Shown piece after piece: positions 21,279 through 31,460 of a DNA stretch of 64,000 nt. Numbering within the stretch: position 1 is the first letter of the stretch; each line of letters starts with the position of its first letter. The position numbers were made by a program, and so were the translations under genes. The stretch is from Clarkia xantiana subsp. parviflora (taxonomy: Eukaryota > Streptophyta > Magnoliopsida > Myrtales > Onagraceae). The stretch covers positions 18,221,772 to 18,285,771 of the forward strand of contig JAPTYO010000010.1 in the NCBI GenBank assembly GCA_036873135.1, in the 5' to 3' direction. The notes under the pieces are model-generated. The model saw nothing but the letters and a program-made list of their open reading frames with translations. It did no database searches and had not been told where the DNA came from.

Positions 21279-24200
21279 TCACGAACTCGCCGTGTTAGTA
21301 CACAAACTTAGATCGTCGTTTCCTTTCCGGTTGATATCCGGAGATAACCTGCTGATAGAATAAGGCGATGAGCTCGTCACCCTGCATAGATGAAGAACAT
21401 CAAGGCTCATAGATGCGCCTTTTGCATAACCATGGTACAAAATTGTAGTTACTATACTAACCTCCCCTTGCGCTTCTCTAAGAACCGGGCCAAAGACGCC
21501 TTGCGAAATTGAGGTAATGCCACTGAGAAGGAAAAATATTTAAAATTCGAATTCAATACCGTAGCAGTGGATTATATAAATTAAATTGGGTGTTTAACAT
21601 TACACTGCACTGCGGAGATCTGACTCAGCACGCTCTGATACCATGTGAAATTTTTAGACAGACATAAAACCTTAAACAAATGAGTGAATGTGTGATTTAA
21701 TACGTTTATATCGAGTTTAATATCATAGCAGTGGATTACGTAAATTTAAATTGGGGGTTTTAATATTGCACTACGGAGATCTGAACCAGTACGCTCTGAT
21801 GTGAAATTTTTAGACGGGCTACTTGAGTAACTTGAATACTAAAACTATAAGCAGAAGATAAAGTGAATGCGTGATTTAATCTATTATACTTCAACATTTA
21901 CCTGCAGGTTGTGGAAGCATAGCTGTGGAAGAAGTTCCTGCAGAGCACATAATTTGCGAACACTCATGTTGCTGCTGCCTAACTGCAAACTCGAAAGATC
22001 CTGCAGATTTCACTGCTTGCAACTCCAAATTTCCATGCATGCTTCCTCTTGAAGCAGCATTATTGGCCTGAAGACCCATAAATAATTGTTGTGGATAAGA
22101 TCTACTCCCATTCGACTCATCGGCTATACTAGGGCTTCTGACCGGGGTATGAACCTCAGTTGAAGTAACCGTCTTGTGATCATTCACAGAGGAACCGTTC
22201 CCAGCCAATAACATGATAGCTTTAGCCTATAAAAACCACAAAGATCCTATAAAAACATGTTTTTTAAGCATCAAATAAGCCTAAATCATGGACAACAAAT
22301 TTGATACTTCGAAAAAGTTTAAAATAACAAGTTTTTCTTGCTTAAAACGTCGATTTTAACGCCAAAATCAATGAAAAATAACAAATCTGATAGCAACATG
22401 ATTAGCAACATTTTAAATATAAGACAAGGATTAGCAACATGATATATAGTTGAGACTTTTTTAGGTTCTTAACCCAAGATTCTATTTTTACTCATGCACA
22501 AATTGAAGAAGGTGATTAGTAATTACCTTTTCTGGAGACACGTCATCGTACACGCAGACTGCACCGGCGTAGAAGATGGTCAACTGAGCTGGGGCCTCAA
22601 TTAGTTTATTAGCAGCCCTGCAGTAAAAAAAAAAAACTGTAAAAAATCGGATTTTTCGAGCTTAAAAGATGTCGAGATATGAATTAGATAGTAATACAAC
22701 ATACCCGTTAAATTACCTAATATCAGTGGAACCAACCAGGGAAGAGGTGGTTGGGAGAAACGAAACAGGAGATGTAACACGAACCACTCCCCGATGTTGT
22801 GGATGTATGTTAGAGCTAGCTTGGTTCTGTGTGGCGAAGATCTGATTCATAGAAGGAAACATCCTCATCTCTTGAGATCGGGTTGCAGAATCTCGGGCTG
22901 TTGCAGATTGATATTGCTGTGCAGCTCCAACATTGTCAGGAGTCTCTCTTTTCTGTTAAACATTGATCTGATTCAGCCAACAACAAGAAAGACCAAAAAA
23001 GAAAATTTCGACAAAAACCTGAGATTCCTGATTAACGTCTAAGGAATCAAGAGTGGAAATGGTCATGAATCCAGAAGGTAGCTTCTCTTCATGAGATGCC
23101 CCGAAAGACATATATGGGGACCGAGTAGATCCATTGTTTGAGAATGACAACTGCATCTCCGAGCCTACAAGAGAATGGAGAATTTCAAACCAAGTTAGAG
23201 AATCTATCAGAGCTAAGATCCAGCTTCATGAATCAAAAAAGACCAAAACCGACCCCGTACTCCGATTCCCAGAAATTTGTTTGTGTGTTGAGAGCTTTAC
23301 CAAGTGTGGAAGATCAATTTAGGTTCAAAAGCTATGGATATTAGGAGTTTCCATAGACAATAGACAAAGAAAAAGATGAATTTCTATTGCCAAGAAGAAT
23401 AGAAAACAAGCATTTATGCAGGTCAATCCCACCTAGCACATGTTTAAACAAAAGGGTTATCTAAATTAATCATGGGTTAAGAACCTAAAAACAGTATCAA
23501 TTATAGCCTTACAGGCCATATGGCTAATCGTTGTTTCAGATTTAAAATGTTAATATCTGGTATCTCAACTATTATATTTGTTACTTTCCACTTTTTTCAA
23601 TTGAATTTGAAAGTGTTAAAATTGCTATTTTAAACAACAAAAACTTATTGTTTTCCATTTTTTTAAAAAACATGTTTTTGTTTCGTCAATTTTAAGAGAA
23701 AAAATGGAATATCACTGATCAACCAATATAATAATTGGGACTGAATATCAACATCTTAAATCTGTGACAACGATTTATTGATGAACTATAATTGATACTA
23801 TTTTTTGGTTTTTAACTCTAATCATTGATTGGAGTAATAAAGTAAAGAATATTGTGCATCGCTGTAAAGACCATGACCTTGCATCAGCTAGTAACCAAAA
23901 TAAATTAATGTTTTTAAAGTTCTTGGTATAAGCACTCATCTTGTCTCGGTTGCGCTAACAATAATAATTCTTGAAAAAACCGAAAACGATGCACACCACA
24001 AGTACTTTAATTCATATTCAAAGAAAAAATGTTTCTTTAATGAATATTCTATAATACATGTTGGCCATAAGTGCAAGGCACATCGTTTAGAATATAGCAT
24101 TTTAAATGCTTGTGATGGAATACAATATTCAATTGCATTATACAGATGCATAACTTGAAGTTGGAACTGCTCAATAATTTAGGAAGCACACTAGATTCTT

Positions 24201-25499
24201 TCTCTAATTTGGACTGTGGAAACTACTATTTTAGACTGCATGTTGGAAACCTGGCAAGAAAAACATTTTAAAATTGTGCATCTACCACCAAGTGATTTTA
24301 CACTCTTGTCCCTCAGCCAAACCTAATTGCATTACTCAACTAATACAATGAAAGTTAGTTATTCTACCAATATTTATAGGGTTAATAACCTAAAAACAGT
24401 CTGAACTATAGGTCATGTTACTAATCAATGTTTTAGATTTAAAATGTTGATATTCGATATACTTGCTATCAGAATTTGTTGATTTCAACTCTCTTCTCTT
24501 CAAATTGACGAAAAATATTAATTATTTTTTAAGCAACAAATATGATACTATGGAAAAGTAGAAAATATTTTTTTTTAAAACTTAAAAGCCAGTTGAAAAA
24601 AGTGAGAAAAACAACAAATCTAGTAGTTGGGGCACTAGATATCAATATTTTAAATATGTGATAGCAATTAGCAACATAACCTATAGTTAAAACTGTTTTT
24701 AGGTTCTTAACCCAACCTTCGGCTAGCATATGCAGCATTGCATCAGTCATAAGACAAACTAATCCAAAGACTGATGGAAACAACTCATGCTTAACAATAA
24801 GAAAGCTCGAACATGATATCGAATAATGGAGAAGATAAATTTCACCAGAAAGACATTGAAGCAAGTCTATATTATGCAAAGCCAAGCCAGTGAGTGAGTG
24901 CTTCACACTGAAGCAGAGCTGTTATCCATACAATTATTTTTATTATTGGTGTTTTGTTCTTTTGCAGAACAAGCCCAAAATAGAGCCGCGGTTACCCATT
25001 TTGACTGCTGGATGGACTTACAGGTGAAGAACCCCAAGCACATCCATGCTACTCTTTATCAACATTTATTTAGTGGAAGAAAAGCGAGGTCGAGACCTTT
25101 CGTAAAAAGAAAGTAAACATAATTACTGTTTAACCCCACGTGATTTTCCAACTAGCAATAAAAATTACAGTAGGGCTCACACTGCTAATTATTCAGGCTA
25201 TACTGTTTATCAAGAGAATGGAGTCATTTCTATATAAAGTCTCCACTTTCATCAAATAGACTCAACCTTCATCTAGTTTTCGAAATTTAGTACCCAATTC
25301 GTCAAATAATCGCAACCAATATAATTTATAATCTTCGGAATTCAGAAAGAAAAGCCAAAAATAGACAGATTCCCAAAAAGGGAACATCATCGAAGAACAT
25401 CTATTACGAATTAAGAGTTAGCAGGAGCATACCGGATTCTGCACAGGCGGCAGAGCTATCGTCGTTGACTGTGTGTAGCCCCAGAAAATCTCTCTCCAT
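21279..25499 (-). CDS. TIFY6B: TIFY/JAZ jasmonate-signalling repressor (JAZ3/TIFY6 type)
   Basis: There are seven exons on the minus strand: 25499-25433, 23164-23019, 22952-22717, 22617-22527, 22226-21902, 21522-21462 and 21381-21279. All are GT-AG and phases agree, giving 342 residues. The N terminus MERDFLGLH is the hallmark of the JAZ3/JAZ4 subgroup. The TIFY core TIFYAG is at about 163-168 within QLTIFYAGAVCVYDDVSPEK, and the ZIM domain ends about 192. The Jas motif (about 294-316) reads FRKASLARFLEKRKGR plus VTSSSPY and fits S-L-x2-F-x2-K-R-x2-R-x5-P-Y. In this family TIFY/ZIM binds NINJA and mediates dimers, and Jas binds MYC2-type factors and, with jasmonoyl-isoleucine, the COI1 receptor, leading to degradation. 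These are nuclear repressors. The Jas motif is split by an 80-bp intron. Intron 1 is 2.3 kb and carries two MITEs. Exons look intact. Confidence 0.93.
21382..21461 (-). other. Jas intron
   Basis: This 80-bp intron lies between KRKGR and VTSSSPY of the Jas motif. In JAZ genes an intron at this place is conserved, and its retention yields a protein lacking the x5PY end, which resists hormone-driven degradation. Here read-through from the donor would replace VTSSSPY by intron-encoded residues. Whether retention happens cannot be seen from the sequence. Confidence 0.8.
22230..22478. mobile_element. MITE fragment in a JAZ intron (GGGTTAAGAACC family)
   Basis: The right end ATATAGTTGAGAC-TTTTTTAGGTTCTTAACCC and the interior CAACATTTTAAATAT match copies at 23474-23819, 24379-24713 and 52686-53061. 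The left end is missing. It occupies most of the intron at 22227-22526. Confidence 0.6.
23474..23819. mobile_element. MITE in JAZ intron 1 (GGGTTAAGAACC family)
   Basis: It begins GGGTTAAGAACCTAAAAACA and carries ATAGCC...GGCTAATC and TTAAAATGTTAATATCTGG near the left end. Complements lie near the right end (ATCAACATCTTAAAT, GATACTATTTTTTGGTTTTT). The right terminus is mutated. Confidence 0.65.
24379..24713. mobile_element. MITE in JAZ intron 1 (GGGTTAAGAACC family)
   Basis: It begins GGGTTAATAACCTAAAAACA and ends GTTTTTAGGTTCTTAACCC. The arms include AACTATAGGTCATGTTACTA and ATTTAAAATGTTGATATTC against their complements. It is 335 bp and non-coding. Confidence 0.75.
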
Positions 25500-25712
25500 A
25501 AAGAAAGGTGGTTCTTTTGTGGAGCCAAAGCGGTGGTGTTTCCACTAAATCTCACTTGACCCAGAAGAGACTAATCGAATCACAAGTGGCAAATTCTGAA
25601 ATTAGATGACGATGAGGAGAGTAGTACCTTGATCCGACACCGAACTGTACGCGCGCGTGAGATTTGATAGCGGCCGTAGATCTAGGAGGCCTCGTTCTTT
25701 CAGTCTTTAGAC

Positions 25713-25718
25713 CACGTG
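25713..25718. promoter_or_regulatory. G-box CACGTG upstream of the JAZ gene
   Basis: CACGTG lies 214 bases upstream of the JAZ start codon. G-boxes are the known binding sites of MYC2-type factors, which induce JAZ genes in a feedback loop. Binding here is inferred. Confidence 0.55.
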
Positions 25719-25743
25719 CGCCATCAAGTTTAGCCAAATTGGA

Positions 25744-25749
25744 CACGTG
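25744..25749. promoter_or_regulatory. Second G-box CACGTG upstream of the JAZ gene
   Basis: CACGTG again, 245 bases upstream of the start codon and 31 bases from the first. The pair fits a jasmonate-responsive JAZ promoter. A possible 5' UTR intron (donor GTACTACTC near 25628, acceptor TAATTTCAG near 25598) lies between these boxes and the start. Confidence 0.55.
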
Positions 25750-25839
25750 GCTGGAAGGCACTCAGTCACTAAACTAATCTTATTTAGGACTTAACCATGT
25801 AGTGGTTCAGCACAACATTTATTAACCAGAGGTTAGCTT

Positions 25840-26938
25840 CAAAATGTCATTGTCTTCATTCCCTGCCTCCTTGCGTGAACATACTTCACCATTCATTATT
25901 TTCTTCTATGTCGTATGTATATCTTTAATTCCAACAGTTCAGACAAACGTCTACCTTAATTAACAATTCCCCCGTTAAAATAGGTTAACTTCGCCGCTCT
26001 ACTTGCTCTGTTCACCTGAAAATTATGTCTGGAATTTGCAAATGTCATATATATCCTAATGAAAATATAACAGAATTCAAATTATTTTTATGTTAGTTCC
26101 AAGTATACCGGACATAGATACGGACTGTCTCTTCAAGTGTTTCAACTTATCTTTTATCTCTTATTATTATCCTCTCTTTTATCTTTTTGTGCAACTGCTG
26201 AAAGTGCTAGTGGGTGGAGTGAATTTAACTTAATTTGTGTTATATTTTAATGACGCATTACTTTTTTATGACTTTGATCCAAAAATACCCAGACCCCTTT
26301 CGTTGGAAGCAATTGAACAACATAATAACGAAAAATATTCTCTACGATTCAACTAAAAATAACAAAAAGTGAACGTCGTAATAGTGAAAATTGCAGTAGC
26401 AAAAGTGAAAAAAAAAATAGCAATAATACAACATAATTACTGCAGCAAGATAACACAACAAAATAACACATAAGCTAAATGTAATATAATTAAAACTAAA
26501 TTAAAAATTGCATCAACAAAAGTGGAAAAAAAATAACAATGAAACAACACCATTACTGCATCAAAACAGCAGCAAAACATCTTTTAGATTCTGCAGCTTG
26601 TTTTGATGGGAAAATTGTTAATTAGTAATGTAAAAATTTGTCTGAACTCTTGGAGTTGAAGATATACATACGACATAGAAGAAAATAATGAAGCAAAGAT
26701 GATAATGGATTGAAGATAGTGAAGTATGTTCACGCAAAGAGGCAAAGAATAAAGATAAGGGCATTTCTGGAAGAAAAATATTTTTAAAAAAATGCATGTG
26801 GTTTAATATTGTCTAAATTGACTGAGGTAGCGATTTGATCCGAATTTCAAAGTTGAGGTAGCTAATTTTTAAAATCAAAACTTGAGGTAGCGATTTGTAA
26901 GCGGGTCAAAGTTCAGGTAGCAATTTTGTTATTAACCC
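25840..26938. mobile_element. Inverted-repeat element, left end unclear
   Basis: About 100 bp at 25855-25950 (GCGTGAACATACTTCAC, TTATTTTCTTCTATGTCGTA, TGTATATCTT, GTTCAGACAAA) recur as the reverse complement at 26637-26760. The right end ATTTTGTTATTAACCC has the same TTAACCC terminus as neighbouring fold-back elements. Three GAGGTAGC units lie before it. No coding sequence. Confidence 0.6.
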
Positions 26939-26964
26939 TAATTTTTTTAATATATAATATAATA

Positions 26965-27474
26965 GGGTTAGTTACTGATAAACTATCTGATGTCTGCCGT
27001 ACTTTAAAAGTTAGTGTTGAAGTTTGAAATGTTAAAATGGACAATCTTAAATTTTATTTTGGTTGAAATCTGGTGTCTCCGTGCGTCTTTTTTTCACCTT
27101 TCAGTCATTTTCATCAATTTACTCACCCACTCATAATCCATCGCTCTTTACTTTTCACAAAATCGCCAAATTTCACCAAAAAGTTGAGCATCCAAAATAA
27201 AATGTTTCCAGGAGAGTGGTGAAAAGCGATTTCCAGCGACAACGGAGCGAAATTTACGTGCGCGGATGAGGCTAGCTTCTTAGGTGACGGTCCCGGCAAG
27301 GTGACGAGAATAGAGCATGCATATGAGCTCGAATTTGACAATCAGTTTCATTGGGTTTGACTTCTCTAAAGTAATCACACCGAGACACCAAATTTCATTC
27401 AAAATGAAACTCGAGACACTCAATTTAAACGTCAAACACCAAATTTTAATATGGGACAAACTTCTAATTAACTC
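26965..27474. mobile_element. MULE-type MITE with near-perfect 9-bp duplication
   Basis: It begins GGGTTAGTTACTGATAAACT and ends GACAAACTTCTAATTAACTC. The flanks are AATATAATA and TATATAATA (8 of 9). Internal text such as GAAGTTTGAAATGTTAAAAT and TTGAAATCTGGTGTCTCCG is shared with 28516-29051, so they are one family. Confidence 0.7.
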
Positions 27475-27505
27475 TATATAATATATATATATATACCTAT
27501 GGTAC

Positions 27506-28055
27506 GGTACGACACTTGTTTCACTACCACTGGTTGTATAAATAACTAATGTGCTAAGCTGTTCAATGAAGCCATTCTACCAAATATGATTAGACTCTTC
27601 AATTTAATTTGTAGCCATTAGTATTAAAGCTATACATTGGTGTAGTGACTGTAGGAATGGTGGCCTGGAAAAGGATCAGATTTCAAGGCCCAGGTTCAGT
27701 CTCTACTCTAGTGTAATTTTGGGCTTTGCTTTCAAATTTGAAGCTTTTTTTTTTTAATCTCAAATTTGAAGCTTAATTTCAAATCGTTAATGTTAAGGAA
27801 GACACCATGGATTGGACAAAATACAAGTTGCATCTTAAACGAATTCTAGCCACGATTATAATTTTCCCTCTATTAATTCAAAAAAATAAAAAAATAAATT
27901 AGATAATATATATATGAAAAATTATTATAAGGAAACTTTTTCTTTTTATAAAAACGGTAAGGAAACTTCATGATTTCCTTACCAAAGAAGAGGAAACTAA
28001 TTTCAATTTTTTTTGGTTTATAACAAATTCAAATTTTCAACAATATTTATATTTA
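27506..28055 (+). repeat. Tandem duplication, copy 1, left part (segment A1)
   Basis: It begins GGTACGACACTTGTTTCAC and matches 35288-35347 plus 44617-45364 (segment A2), including GGCCCAGGTTCAGTCTC and GTGTAATTTTGGGCTTTGCT. It is interrupted on its right by the Helitron at 28056 and continues as B1 at 33824. Confidence 0.75.
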
Positions 28056-28515
28056 CTAGGGTCACCGCATGCGTTGCACGCGCAACGATTATATATATTT
28101 TTCACGGGTTAGTTTCGATAAGGTACAACACAATAACGTTCTAAGACAATGCTCTGAAAGTAAACATAATTTTTATAATTTGACATTATAAATATATATT
28201 AAAAATTATAACATGAAGATGTAATTCAACACGTGAGACTAAATAAATTGTTACCGTCATTTTTTCATAGTCAAAATATAAATTCCAGTCTAAATATAAA
28301 TCTGAGTAGTTACAATAAATACACACTGATAACACTGAATGCTGTAAGAGATCGAACCTAAGACAAACTGCAAACATGACATCAAATACAAAATGTTGCT
28401 TCATATGCGTCCTTAATAAAATACACAACATAGGGTTAACTGTTAAGTGCGTCTTTGAGGGGAAACAACCAATGCGATCGATTGGAACTAACTACCCTGT
28501 CTTGTCCAAAATTTT

Positions 28516-29051
28516 GGGTTAATAACTAAAAAACTGCCAAATGTTTACGCTATGTTAAAATTAAGTGTTTGAAGTTTGAAATGTTAAAATGAATTGTCCC
28601 AAGTTTCATTTTTGTTGAAATTTGGTGTCTTCGCGCGTCTTTTCATCTCAATTCATTCATTTTCATCAACCCACCCACCCACTCATAATCCATCACTATT
28701 TAGTTTTCACAAAATCGTCAAACTTCACCCATAAATTGAACATTAAAAAAAAAGTTTCTAGAAGAGTGGTGTGGAGTCATTTTCCAAGGACAAAAGAGCA
28801 AGATTTACTTCCCCGAATGTGGCCAACTTCTTAGGTGACGGTCTCGCCAAGATGACGAGAAGGGAGTGTGTATGGGAGCTCGAATTTGACCGACGGTTTC
28901 GTCGGAATTGACTGCTCTAAAGTAATCACGCCGAGACATCACATTTTAACAAAATTGAAACCTTGGACACTACAATTTAACATTTGAAACTTCAAACAAC
29001 TAATTTTAACATAGGGTAAACATTGAAAAAAAAAATTTAGTTATTAACCCC
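28516..29051. mobile_element. MULE-type MITE inside the Helitron
   Basis: It begins GGGTTAATAACTAAAAAACT and ends TTTAGTTATTAACCCC. The 9-mer CAAAATTTT flanks both sides (28507-28515 and 29052-29060). It is related to 26965-27474. It must have arrived after or together with the Helitron, near the Helitron 3' end. Confidence 0.8.
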
Positions 29052-29097
29052 CAAAATTTTATTAAGCAACTCCCATAATACAAATGACAACCCTGAA

Positions 29098-31460
29098 GGT
29101 GCCATTCCCGGAGCAAGATACTTAAGCAGGGTCTCTTAATGTACCATTGTCCATTTACATGTTTTTTTTTGCAGGTTCTTCAAACGAGTCATCCTTAGTA
29201 CGAGTAAAAGCATGTTGAAGAACGAAGCTAATGCTACCGCATAATTCTTGTAGTTCCTATTATTACTTGTTAGGAATAAAAACTGTAAGTTATGGGAACA
29301 ACCATACCGAATACCATGTATGATAGACCAACTATTGTTGCATGAGGCGAAAATCCCTCTACTCAGTAAATTGTAAAAGGTTACCTCAGCTCACATAGTT
29401 CGTTCTTGAGCTCTCTAATATCGATTCGATCCGAGCTCTTGGAATTAGAATATTTAGCAGCTGATGACGAAATCAGTTGGGTCCTTAAAAAGATGATAGA
29501 ATCGAAATGAATTGTGGATGAGATCAATAACTTATAGTATTAATGAGCACGAATATGCAAAGTTACTTCAGATGGAAGCATCGCTTATCGGTTCCACAAC
29601 CTTTATTTGTTATTCATTTTCTTCGAAGTGGAGTAAAACAAAAAGATTCTTAAAAGCCTAACTTAAAAAGTAGATCGCGTCAACAAAATCACACAAGTCA
29701 ATCCCTCATAATATGTTAGTGTCTCGTTGCTGAAACACAAGTAAAGAGAAAATCAACTTTAAGGATGGGTGAAGATCTTACCTACCAAGGAATTCCAAGT
29801 ATTACCTGATTTTTAGGCTGTCTTCTCCATTGTCTTAAACTCATTTTTCATTGCAAACTTGTGAAACGGTGCATTTTTTTTTTTTGGTCTTGGTATGGCG
29901 ATAAGAACTGATTAATCATTTCTAAATGGTTGAATGATTTTGGTCACTCAGACTTTTAGTTCCCCAAACCTGTAAAAAAAAAATCAAGCAAGATTCTATT
30001 AATTAAACCAGATAACTTGTAATTTTTCTGATAATAAAACAAAAGAATGACACTTTAGACGAAAGAAACAGTCAATCAGCAGTACACTTCTTGAAAAGCT
30101 TACAAAAGTATCTCCAAGCAACGTTCATATTGCAAATTCAAAAACTTTACAACATTTTCTAATGCTAAATCAGAGTAAGCAAAGTGAAACCCAAGTCAAC
30201 TCAACCAACAGCAAAAAGGGAAAACACTTATATTTACAAATTTCTAATCGTATTAGCACAATTCTCTTCATAGTCATCAAACATCAAGTGCAAGTACAAT
30301 CTAATTTACAAGGTACTCTACCTTTGAAAATAAGGGAAAGAAAGAAACGCAAACATACCATACTGGACAGACTATGTACACTACCAACGCTAATAAGGAG
30401 TAGGTTGAGTAGCACCTTCTGAAATAATATGTTTGCAAGATCCCGAAAAATAATTACTGGAGAATTATTGTTGTTTTATCAGAAAAAATTAGTAAAGATA
30501 CTTCATAGTAACGACAATATGTCATTATCCCTTAAGTTCAGTACCTCCAAAAGAACAAATGTTGAAAAATATATGTTCAAATAATATAGGTGTTTGTTCC
30601 ATTAAATTATCTGACTTTGGTCTATGTCTCTACAACCATCTTCTCTTCTATGGGGGACTGCTCATGCTGCACCATAAAAGAATACGACCAGAGTAGGTAA
30701 ATTAAATTAAACATATAATGAGAAAATAATATATGATTATTATGGCTTTATCCACAACAAGGTTATGATGGGACTTCTTAAGCTCTAAATTTGCCGTTGA
30801 GATTTCTTTTTTTGGTAACATCTATAACATCAAGTAGGAAACAACTCTAAATGGAAAGTCTTAATTAACAAGATTTTTAATGATTGTCCTTATACAAATT
30901 GAATGAGATTTCTCAAGGTCCAAACTCTTTTTGGTTGATTTTCTTAAACATTGAAGTCTAATATCAAATTTCTCAATTATTATTCTATCAATAAGTAATA
31001 AATAAAAATAGAATTTGATAATATCACGGAAAGGAGCCTAACCAATTATAAAATTGATCAACAAAAGTAATCAAGTGTAATGTAATTCATTACCGTAGAA
31101 ACCTTACACACACAAATACATGGTGAGCCTGGTCCGAGCAACACTTCTGTTTATGGGTTTTCCTATCTGAAATAGTGATGTGCATGAATATAGTTAATTC
31201 AAAAAAATTCAATCACAAATGAACACTTATGGGCGAGCAGTAATAATTGATTCAGAATAATCTCTAAATATGAGAGTTATTTGGCCAAATTTGTAATAAG
31301 ATGACTAAAACAAGAATGATGCAAGGAAACCAATCAGGTGTGGCTAAGAATGCAACTTGCAGAAATACTTACGAAATACAATTTGGTGTGGCTGGGACAA
31401 TTAGAGGAACACATGGAGATCAATAGAGAAACAGGTTCTCAGAGAAGTTGTTGATGCCGG
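29098..31460 (-). pseudogene. Exon-like pieces of an unidentified gene, probably captured by the Helitron
   Basis: Several short minus-strand open stretches are bounded by splice consensus. At about 31410-31369 MCSSNCPSHTKLYF precedes GTAAGT. At about 31167-31110 an exon-like piece after TATTTCAG precedes GTAAGG. At about 30670-30626 HEQSPIEEKMVVET and a stop follow GTGCAG. Near 29480-29390 a charged segment ending RELKNELCELR precedes GTAACC. Near 29265-29154 ELCGSISFVLQHAFTRTKDD continues to a stop. The segments do not join into one clean frame in my hands. I do not recognise the protein. They could be captured exons, one decayed gene, or chance frames. Confidence 0.3.
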
